Positions 1 through 5,898 of a DNA stretch of 6,104 nucleotides are shown piece by piece. The first letter of the stretch is position 1; the number at the start of each line of letters is the position of its first letter. The notes under the pieces were generated by a model. It had not been told where the DNA came from, did not search any database, and was given only the letters and a program-made list of their open reading frames with translations. Source of the DNA: Leptospira idonii (GTDB lineage Bacteria; Spirochaetota; Leptospiria; Leptospirales; Leptospiraceae); assembly GCF_004770995.1 (NCBI RefSeq), contig NZ_RQHW01000066.1:1-6104 (forward strand), in the 5' to 3' direction. Both the position numbers and the translations under genes were made by a program.

Positions 1-1826
1 ATACTAGAGAAGAGAACGAGAAGCTAAAAGACAAATATAAATTAACAGATGAGGAGCTCGCTAATCTAGACCCAGCACTTCGTGAAGACATGTTGGATAA
101 ATTAGTGAATGAACCATCACTAACGGATATAGCACTAGGAGCCTTGACTACGTTAGGAAGTGGCTTCCTTGCAGGACTTGCGTTGTTTGGGATAGGAAGA
201 CGAGAGGAAGATAATCCGATAGCGAGTGTGAAGCCGAGAGAACAGACAGCTGAACCCCCTCCGTCTGAAAAAGATACATTCGATCCAGACAAATTGTCTC
301 CTGCAGAAAGATCGGAGTATGAAGGGTTATTAAAGGCCGCTGAAGAAGCGGAACTTGCGTTAGAAAAAGCGAGTTCGTTTGCAGATAGTGGTGGGAATCC
401 AGAAGATACTAGTTATCTACAAAGTGCTTTAGCGAAAGTAGAGAAGGCTAAAGAAGCGTTGAGTAAGTTTAAGAAGGAAGCTGCAATACGATTTTTGTTA
501 GCTACAGGGGGAGCAAATACGGTTGAAAACAGGATTGAAACAAGTGACACAGTTTCTAGTGTAGTAGAGAAATATCCAATAGATCAGGCTGAAGTAGCCA
601 AGCCAGTGTCGATAGAGAGAACAAAATATCAATTAACTGAACAGGGCCAGGAAGAAGTAAAGAGTTTGCGGGAAAGTGCCTCTAAGGTTGATACACAATT
701 AAAAGAATCAGATACAGCATTATTTAATGAAAAACAAGCGTTAAAGAGAGAAGCAATAGAGAAGCCATTAAAAGATCTTCAGCGCGAGATTCAGGAATTA
801 CGAACAAGTATAAATGCAAAGAAAGATACTATCTCAGACTATAATAGTAGTGCAGATGAAACGTTATTAGCGAAGCTCAAAAAGCAAGAAACTTCTTTAT
901 TAAGTCAAACTACGACCAAATTAAAAGAGCTTTCGCAGCAAGAAGTCAAAGATAGAAAGAATCTACCAGAACAAGTAAGATTACAATCATTAGACTCGAT
1001 AATGCAGAACCCTTATAGGTCTCAATTGGAGAGTATAAGTATCCAGATACTGAGTCTTGATTCAAAATCAGCAGAGTATAAAAACTTAAAAATTCAACAA
1101 GATGCACTTTCTATAAAAGTAAATGCTTTTGATTCCGCTCGAGAAACTTTGCTAAATCCTAAAACCAAGTTATCGGGAGCTGGAGTTGCGGCAGAGATGC
1201 TTAAGAACTTAAATCCTGATTTACCAATCAGTAGACCAACGCAGTCCATTGTGCTAGAAAATTATAATAATCGAGAGAATTTGACTCCTGGTTATGATCC
1301 GTCAGGAAAGGTTGGTGGCGTACTTCCTGGAATCAACTATTCTGGAGCAGAGGTCTCTAACACACCAAAAGATCACTCAAGTAGAGGTGGGAATACTGCT
1401 TACCATGCTACAGATATTGCATTGCCATACGGAACACCTTATATGCCTGTTGCTGGGGGGACTGCTGAGGTCATCTCGTCTAGTGTATACGGAAATCTTG
1501 TAAAGATAAAACATGATTATGGCGTAGAAACATTTTACGCACATAATTCGGAAGTATTGGTAACTAATGGTCAACCTGTAACTTCTTCTACTATTATTGC
1601 TAATGTAGGAAATACTGGACATGTTGGTACAAACAAACCTACTCAAGCACCATGGTATGGAGGGAGTCATATTCATTATGAACTACGTATTAATAATAAA
1701 CTAGTACCAAGTGGAAATTTTGATTGGAACAAATACAAGACAGAAGGGCAAAAGTATGTTGATGATTATTTTGATAAATATGGACCCAATTCACCTGACT
1801 ATGATTTAGTGGAGAAGAAGAAATGA
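1..1826 (+). CDS. 3' part of a TIGR04388-like large protein ending in an M23 peptidase domain (cassette 1, 5'-truncated by window)
   Basis: The reading frame is open from base 3, so the ATG at 90 is internal and the gene begins upstream of the window. Counting from the codon at 3, 607 residues are visible. Residues 44-77 form the conserved hydrophobic junction ending NPIASVK. Then come a short proline-containing linker, charged coiled-coil stretches (about 100-145 and 213-385), and an M23 (LytM/lysostaphin-type) peptidoglycan endopeptidase domain (about 425-590). The domain shows TDIALPYGTP, a catalytic-type His514 (FYAH) and a His556-x-His558 pair (SHIHYEL). The usual first zinc motif HxxxD is altered: it reads His468-Ala-Thr-Asp471, one residue short, with another His at 458. 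M23 enzymes cut peptide crosslinks of peptidoglycan outside the cytoplasm. The stop overlaps the next gene by ATGA. The M23 call is firm; family membership rests on the junction shared with cassette 2 and recall of the Leptospira family; activity is uncertain. Confidence 0.88.
   Translation, partial: TREENEKLKDKYKLTDEELANLDPALREDMLDKLVNEPSLTDIALGALTTLGSGFLAGLALFGIGRREEDNPIASVKPREQTAEPPPSEKDTFDPDKLSPAERSEYEGLLKAAEEAELALEKASSFADSGGNPEDTSYLQSALAKVEKAKEALSKFKKEAAIRFLLATGGANTVENRIETSDTVSSVVEKYPIDQAEVAKPVSIERTKYQLTEQGQEEVKSLRESASKVDTQLKESDTALFNEKQALKREAIEKPLKDLQREIQELRTSINAKKDTISDYNSSADETLLAKLKKQETSLLSQTTTKLKELSQQEVKDRKNLPEQVRLQSLDSIMQNPYRSQLESISIQILSLDSKSAEYKNLKIQQDALSIKVNAFDSARETLLNPKTKLSGAGVAAEMLKNLNPDLPISRPTQSIVLENYNNRENLTPGYDPSGKVGGVLPGINYSGAEVSNTPKDHSSRGGNTAYHATDIALPYGTPYMPVAGGTAEVISSSVYGNLVKIKHDYGVETFYAHNSEVLVTNGQPVTSSTIIANVGNTGHVGTNKPTQAPWYGGSHIHYELRINNKLVPSGNFDWNKYKTEGQKYVDDYFDKYGPNSPDYDLVEKKK
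132..233 (+). repeat. conserved hydrophobic junction of cassette 1
   Basis: This codes for a glycine- and leucine-rich, membrane-like segment followed by GIGRREEDNPIASVK. It matches 3359-3460 of cassette 2 with 3 amino-acid differences in 34. Over the last 93 bases the two copies differ at 19 positions, nearly all synonymous, so selection here acts on protein. Similarity between the cassettes ends abruptly after the final lysine codon, as in pre-toxin junction motifs of polymorphic toxins. The role, a membrane-insertion or processing segment, is inferred. Confidence 0.8.
1811..1814 (+). promoter_or_regulatory. ribosome-binding site for the partner gene, inside the end of cassette 1
   Basis: GGAG lies 8 bases before the ATG at 1823, within the last codons of the peptidase gene. 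Together with the ATGA overlap it supports the 1823 start and translational coupling. Confidence 0.7.
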
Positions 1827-2431
1827 AAAATACCATTGTCATTTTATTTTTTTTAATTTTTTTTTGCAAAGAGAATGTTAAGAAAAGTGAGCCAATTTTC
1901 ACTTCCATACCACATAATAATCTTACACTTAATGATTTTATGGGGAGTTGGTATGAAGTGAATAATCTGGAATCTGAATTGGCAAATCCACGTAAGTATA
2001 ATTATGTAGAAGGTTATACGAGTAGCGGTAGCTTAGGTAAGTTCAAAATATGGCAGGATAAACGAGGTTTTCAATTAGAAATGCATCTTCCACTTCAAGC
2101 AGATTCATATTTTCCCCGATCAAGATATGAAATAGAAGGAAATGAAATTAGGATATTTTATACTATCCTAGATACAAAAGAAGAAATAGAAGTAGTTCAT
2201 ATAAGAAAAGTAGAAAACAAATTATGTATTTTAGCGTTATTTGAAGAAACAGCATCAGAAAGGAGTTATGCAAATTATAACTGTAGTGTTTTCTTTATAA
2301 AACCGGCTCAGGATCCATTTCCTGGAGATTGGAATAGTGCAAGACATAAATTGCATTTTTATACTAAGACATATCCTAAAATAGGTATTGGAGGACAAAG
2401 CGAATTTGATTCAGAGGCTTTGGATAAGTGA
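1823..2431 (+). CDS. small exported protein, putative lipoprotein; candidate partner/immunity protein of cassette 1
   Basis: I do not recognise this 202-residue protein as a named family. The N-terminus (MKNTIVILFFLIFFCKEN) is a lysine-plus-hydrophobic signal peptide ending at Cys15, followed by a charged KENVKKSE stretch as in lipoproteins. However, residue -1 is Phe, which is poor even for the relaxed spirochaetal lipobox, so lipidation is uncertain. The mature part looks beta-rich, with GSWYEV at 41-46, which resembles the lipocalin GxW signature, and only two further cysteines (135 and 154). The start overlaps the stop of the M23 gene (ATGA) and has a GGAG site 8 bases upstream, so the two are made together. 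The row at 2161-2220 is about 25% G+C, much lower than the cassette front. By position, an envelope-located protein coupled to a cell-wall hydrolase could neutralise or assist it. That role is inferred from context only. Confidence 0.82.
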   Translation: MKNTIVILFFLIFFCKENVKKSEPIFTSIPHNNLTLNDFMGSWYEVNNLESELANPRKYNYVEGYTSSGSLGKFKIWQDKRGFQLEMHLPLQADSYFPRSRYEIEGNEIRIFYTILDTKEEIEVVHIRKVENKLCILALFEETASERSYANYNCSVFFIKPAQDPFPGDWNSARHKLHFYTKTYPKIGIGGQSEFDSEALDK

Positions 2432-2539
2432 GTTAGTTATGTCTATAATCTTTCCTTCCCAGCGCCATCGGATCGACCGAGCGTGCCGTCGAGGGAGAGC
2501 CGGGTCGGTTGTTTAAATAAATTGTTTATTATAAAAACC

Positions 2540-2567
2540 TTGCGAGGCGCCCATACTAAAGTATAAA
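2540..2567 (+). promoter_or_regulatory. possible sigma70-type promoter, cassette 2
   Basis: TTGCGA (2540-2545) and TATAAA (2562-2567) are 16 bases apart, and the same pair with the same spacing recurs at 5860-5887 although the spacer differs. Transcription would start near 2574, leaving almost no leader for the ATG at 2579 but a structured leader for the later ATGs at 2648 or 2702. A perfect TATAAT at 2575-2580 lacks a good -35 box. This is a motif-based guess. Confidence 0.4.
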
Positions 2568-2578
2568 ATGTCCATATA

Positions 2579-5020
2579 ATGAATCTTAATCGGGAGAGAA
2601 AGCTTCTAGCGGTGACGAAGGCCAAGGATGGCCGAAGTTCGTTTGTCATGACAGGAGGTCATGCAAACGAGAGCTGGAAGCGAATCTCGACTTGGGGAGG
2701 TATGATTGGTTTAGGGGGAGCTAAGGGTAACGTAAATGTTAGTTTCTCTCAAAGAGGAGATACAACGATATCGGGCTCATTGAGTTTAAGTGACAAATAC
2801 AAAGGACTACAAGTCACAGGTTCGAGCACGACTAACGGATCGACAACGATAGGAGCCAACTACAACCCGAGTGATAAAGGACCAAGACAGGGCTGGAACA
2901 TCGGGGCAAACTATGACATCAATGGGGGAGGACTGTCTGGATCATTAGGTTACACAGATCCAGGAAGCAAACTAGGAATCACTTCTACAGTGAATCGAGA
3001 CGGATTGTCCACATCAACCCAATACGCAGGTGTAAATTTAACGACAAACGATTGGAATGGGTTTCGCTTTGATGAGATCAATTGGGCGGAACAGAATATA
3101 AACCTTGCACAGGACAAAACGGATGAGATCCGAGATAAGGCCAACCAGATCACTCTGATAAAAGGTAATACCAACTTAACAGATGATCAGATTAATGGGC
3201 TGAATAATGAGCAAAGAGCAGAGCTTGCAAACAATATCCAATATGAATTGGATAATCAAAAATTATTAGCTGAGAAGATAGATCCATCTCAATTGACTCC
3301 TGAGCAGAGGGAAGCTGCCTTAGATAAGTTGAATGGAGTGATTGACTTGGGAGAGTTAGCGATGGGAGCGTTAGGAACATTGGGAAGTGGCTTCCTGGCC
3401 GGGTTAGCGTTGTTTGGGATTGGGAGACGGGAAGAGAATAATCCGATTGCGAGTGTGAAGGAAAGAAATGCGAATGATATGACACCACCTGAAATGCCTG
3501 GTCCAATTCCTGCACCACCAGAGACAATAGAATATGCATACCCAGGAGAAGTTGGTTCGAAGAGAGAAATTGATAATACTAAGCCAGTAGATAAATTATT
3601 TAACGTTGATGCTGCTCGAGAGATGTTAAATGATCTTACAAGTAAACATATGGGAGATGAAAATACTGATTTAACTTTTGATACATCAACAAGAGATATG
3701 AAACTTAAAGATTTGGAAGGTGCTGCTGCGGCGTTAGAGGCAGATTTAGATGCCAAGCTTAAAGATACTACGTTGTCTGCTTCGGAAAGAAAGGCAATTA
3801 ATGCAGAACTTGCATCATTAAAGAAAACGCAGATAGAGCTGGAAGCAAAAATACGGAGTCAGGAGAGAACTCCGTTAGTGGATCATGGTGGAAATCTAGT
3901 GTTCACTCAGTTAGAAATTAAATACGAAGTTAAAATCCCAACAAGTGAACAAGTTGCGAATTTGAAAGCATTGTCTGAAACATATAAAAATTCGGAGAAC
4001 AATTCAGAATATAAGAAAATTCAGAGCGAAGTTCAAAAGCAACTTTCTGAAACGCCTGAGATGAAAGCTTTGGAGAAAGCTAAGCAAGGTCTTAATGATT
4101 CTGTTGGAAGCTTACAGGCATATGCAGAGAGCTATGCAAGACAGGTGGAACAGCGGTTAATGACGCAAGGAGAATCTAATTTCTTGATGAAAGAGAAAGC
4201 GAAGCTCGTAGAAAATGCCCAAGCGGAATTGAAGAAAGCACAAGCAAGTGCAGATAAATTAATTACAGGTGCGTCATTGCAAACACAAAAACTTTGGTTG
4301 GAGAAAAATGGCTTTCAACTAGCTGGCGCAAAGGATGAAGATATTAGAAAATTAGATAGTACATTGAGGCGTGAAGGTATTTCTGAAACACAAGCAAACA
4401 AATATATCGCTGAATTTAATGAGAAAGGTTATATAAATGATAATAGTTCCTTAGTAAATGTTGTGAAAGTTCCCACACGCGTAGAGTCAATGGAAGTTGG
4501 CCAAGGACAAGGTGGATTGAGTAAAATCTACCGTGAAGGACCAGATGGAAAACAAATAGAAGTTAGATATCCAGTTGACATAAAGACTTATGGTCTGGCC
4601 GTTACATACCCTTTTGATTCTGACACTCATAAAGAAGATGGAGGTAGAACACTACCAATTACAGATCCTAATTCCAAAAAAATTAATCATGATGGGATTG
4701 ATATTGGGATGGGTACGGGAAGGCCGCTAGGGTCAGTGGGAAAAGGAAAAGTTATAGAGATTAAAAATAGCCCGGAAAGTTTTTTGAATGGAAGTTCGGG
4801 AAAAGGTGCCTCGGTTACTGTTGAATATGGGAAGGCTCCAAATACGGTAAGGGTCATATATGGGCATTTAAGCAACATTAATGTTAAATTTGGCGAAGAC
4901 GTAAATCCTGGTGATTTAATTGGATTGTCAGGTAATTCAGGCCATTCTACTGCTCCACATTTGCACTTTACAATTATTGGGCATAACCCGGAAACTTTCG
5001 ATTGGAGTAAAATTGAATGA
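2579..5020 (+). CDS. TIGR04388-like cassette protein with C-terminal M23 peptidase domain (cassette 2)
   Basis: 813 residues from the first in-frame ATG. Residues 40-155 are Gly/Ser/Thr/Asn-rich alternating segments that look like beta-strand repeats; 165-255 are charged and helical; 260-294 form the conserved hydrophobic junction ending NPIASVK; 302-316 are proline-rich; 342-628 are largely coiled coil; about 660-810 are an M23 peptidase domain. All five expected residues are present: zinc ligands His704, Asp708 (HDGID) and His796, and catalytic-type His763 (YGHLS) and His794 (HLHF). It should therefore be an active peptidoglycan endopeptidase if exported. No signal peptide is visible, and no ribosome site fits the ATG at 2579. 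Other in-frame starts are 2648 (MTGGHAN) and 2702 (MIGLGG, where GGGGAGG lies only one base upstream). The whole could be an orphan module lacking the secretion part of a full-length gene. The stop overlaps the next gene by ATGA. Confidence 0.88.
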   Translation: MNLNRERKLLAVTKAKDGRSSFVMTGGHANESWKRISTWGGMIGLGGAKGNVNVSFSQRGDTTISGSLSLSDKYKGLQVTGSSTTNGSTTIGANYNPSDKGPRQGWNIGANYDINGGGLSGSLGYTDPGSKLGITSTVNRDGLSTSTQYAGVNLTTNDWNGFRFDEINWAEQNINLAQDKTDEIRDKANQITLIKGNTNLTDDQINGLNNEQRAELANNIQYELDNQKLLAEKIDPSQLTPEQREAALDKLNGVIDLGELAMGALGTLGSGFLAGLALFGIGRREENNPIASVKERNANDMTPPEMPGPIPAPPETIEYAYPGEVGSKREIDNTKPVDKLFNVDAAREMLNDLTSKHMGDENTDLTFDTSTRDMKLKDLEGAAAALEADLDAKLKDTTLSASERKAINAELASLKKTQIELEAKIRSQERTPLVDHGGNLVFTQLEIKYEVKIPTSEQVANLKALSETYKNSENNSEYKKIQSEVQKQLSETPEMKALEKAKQGLNDSVGSLQAYAESYARQVEQRLMTQGESNFLMKEKAKLVENAQAELKKAQASADKLITGASLQTQKLWLEKNGFQLAGAKDEDIRKLDSTLRREGISETQANKYIAEFNEKGYINDNSSLVNVVKVPTRVESMEVGQGQGGLSKIYREGPDGKQIEVRYPVDIKTYGLAVTYPFDSDTHKEDGGRTLPITDPNSKKINHDGIDIGMGTGRPLGSVGKGKVIEIKNSPESFLNGSSGKGASVTVEYGKAPNTVRVIYGHLSNINVKFGEDVNPGDLIGLSGNSGHSTAPHLHFTIIGHNPETFDWSKIE
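2620..2670 (+). promoter_or_regulatory. two adjacent hairpins, the second with AGGAG in its loop (copy A)
   Basis: Hairpin 1 (2620-2633) is GGCCA, loop AGGA, TGGCC. Hairpin 2 pairs 2639-2652 with 2658-2670: 13 pairs with a single bulged T at 2646 and the loop AGGAG. Both recur unchanged at 5940-5990, apart from one substitution in the loop of hairpin 1. Hairpin 2 would display a Shine-Dalgarno-like loop while holding ATG triplets (2648 and 2661) in its arms. It could be a translation-control leader, a recombination or protein-binding site, or chance structure in coding DNA. Confidence 0.55.
3359..3460 (+). repeat. conserved hydrophobic junction of cassette 2
   Basis: This is the counterpart of 132-233: a membrane-like Gly/Leu/Ala/Phe segment, then GIGRREENNPIASVK. 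Downstream sequences of the two cassettes are unrelated until both reach an M23 fold. The last shared codon (AAG at 3458-3460) marks the border of the conserved and variable parts. Confidence 0.8.
5004..5007 (+). promoter_or_regulatory. ribosome-binding site for the second partner gene
   Basis: GGAG lies 9 bases before the ATG at 5017, inside the final codons of the M23 gene. It supports the ATGA-overlap start and coupled translation. Confidence 0.65.
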
Positions 5021-5751
5021 TTTGGTTGAGAATTCTCTTATTTTTCTTTTTATTGATTGGGTGTAAGCAAGAAGGAAAAGAACCCACTTCTAAAGAGAGT
5101 CCTTTGGTATCACCCACGAAAGAACTCAAAGGATTTCAATTCGAAGAGAAAATAACCAACTCAAATTACAATTGGTCTTTTTTTGAAAGAGTTGGTGGAG
5201 AAGAATGTTGGGATGATTTTGAGAAAGCTAATTATCAGGCTTTTGAATTACGGAAGAATGGCCCAGGGCCTAGGCAGTCTCTTATTGATTTTGCAGCTTG
5301 TCGCTTACATTTTTATATATTACCTAATGGGACTCATATACTAACAGGTAATGATAGTGGAGAATGGTTTGAAGAAAACCCTAAGGCTATAACAAAACTA
5401 GAATGCAATAAAAATATTTGTGAGATGAGCTACGCAGATTATCTTAGCTATTACCCAAAAAATGATAAGCCTGATCGAGTAGTAAAGATCGAACCAAGAC
5501 AAGGTAAGATTAAGTTTATTATTTTGGATTCTAAGCATTTTCAATTGGTTGATTATCCAAAACATATGTTAGAAAGAGATCGTAATTATAGAGGTATGAT
5601 TTATCGTTATTTTCCTTCAGCTCATAATTTATCAGGCGACTCTTTCTGCCAAATGGATAAAGAAGAGTTATTAAAGAATCGAGAAATCTACCCTCCTAAG
5701 CAAATTGAATGTATCAATCCAGATGATTTGCGTAAGGCGGCAGAGCAATGA
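5017..5751 (+). CDS. cysteine-rich lipoprotein; candidate partner/immunity protein of cassette 2
   Basis: 244 residues that I cannot assign to a named family. The N-terminus (MIWLRILLFFFLLIGCKQEG) is a clear lipoprotein signal: a short positive start, a hydrophobic run and the lipobox LIGC with Cys16 as lipidation site, then a flexible Lys/Glu/Ser/Thr/Pro tether to about residue 40. The mature domain has six cysteines (64, 95, 130, 135, 211, 232), enough for three disulfides, which fits a periplasmic or surface location. It also has many aromatic residues (YNWSFFERVG, YLSYYP, YRYFP). Its ATG overlaps the peptidase stop (ATGA), so it is translationally coupled. It has no visible similarity to the small protein behind cassette 1, as expected if each partner is specific to its own peptidase tail. 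G+C is low (about 30% in the row at 5281). Inhibiting the neighbouring M23 enzyme is an inference; it could instead be a chaperone or helper. Confidence 0.87.
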   Translation: MIWLRILLFFFLLIGCKQEGKEPTSKESPLVSPTKELKGFQFEEKITNSNYNWSFFERVGGEECWDDFEKANYQAFELRKNGPGPRQSLIDFAACRLHFYILPNGTHILTGNDSGEWFEENPKAITKLECNKNICEMSYADYLSYYPKNDKPDRVVKIEPRQGKIKFIILDSKHFQLVDYPKHMLERDRNYRGMIYRYFPSAHNLSGDSFCQMDKEELLKNREIYPPKQIECINPDDLRKAAEQ

Positions 5752-5859
5752 ATTTGAGTTTCTAGTATGAACCCTTTCCTGCGCCACGGATCGACCGAGC
5801 GTTGCCGTCGAGGGAGAGCCGGGTCGGTTGGATAAATAAACTATTCATTATAAAAATCA

Positions 5860-5887
5860 TTGCGAGGCGCCCTTAAGAAAGTATAAA
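5860..5887 (+). promoter_or_regulatory. possible sigma70-type promoter, cassette 3
   Basis: TTGCGA, 16 bases, TATAAA: the same arrangement as before cassette 2, kept although the spacer sequence changes. Motif-based only. Confidence 0.38.
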
Positions 5888-5898
5888 ATGTCCATATA

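Larger units (their letters stand above)
2470..2700 (+). repeat. cassette leader repeat, copy A
   Basis: This region is repeated at 5788-6020. It has three parts: a GC-rich segment (2470-2511; 42 bases against 43 in the other copy, one base inserted), a more divergent AT-rich spacer with a shared TGCGAGGCGCCC (2541-2552), and a block from 2558 to 2700 that matches 5878-6020 with one mismatch in 143 bases (G2626 against A5946). The identity breaks at 2701: the next 84 bases differ at 22 positions. The GC-rich segment can fold with CGACCGA pairing to TCGGTTG (7 pairs, one G-U), with no T-run after it, so it is not a clear terminator. Both gaps from the preceding stop to the first in-frame ATG are exactly 147 bases. 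Confidence 0.9.

Noticed and set aside
90..92. ATG at 90 as the true start of the first gene
   Set aside because: The frame is open to the window edge, and the preceding codons read as charged sequence resembling the region before the junction in cassette 2; no ribosome site precedes it.
1294..1503. A 69-residue plus-strand frame inside the M23 domain of cassette 1
   Set aside because: It is out of frame with the recognisable M23 motifs and shows no ribosome site or domain.
2516..2530. AATAAA-TTG-TTTATT inverted repeat as a terminator or operator
   Set aside because: Pairing is weak (A-T only) and is broken in copy B, where the right arm reads TTCATT.
2568..2579. Three-codon frame ATG-TCC-ATA-TAA touching the ATG at 2579
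   Set aside because: Too short and without a ribosome site; best read as chance within the repeat.
2575..2580. Perfect TATAAT as the -10 box of the cassette promoter
   Set aside because: No -35-like sequence lies at suitable distance, and it overlaps the ATG at 2579; the TTGCGA/TATAAA pair fits better, though it is itself tentative.
3192..3756. Long open frames on the minus strand across cassette 2 (and similar ones at 1377-1676, 1690-1908, 2443-2649, 2950-3174, 4687-4878)
   Set aside because: They lie opposite well-supported coding sequence with recognisable domains, or over the leader repeat, and give proteins of biased composition without motifs.
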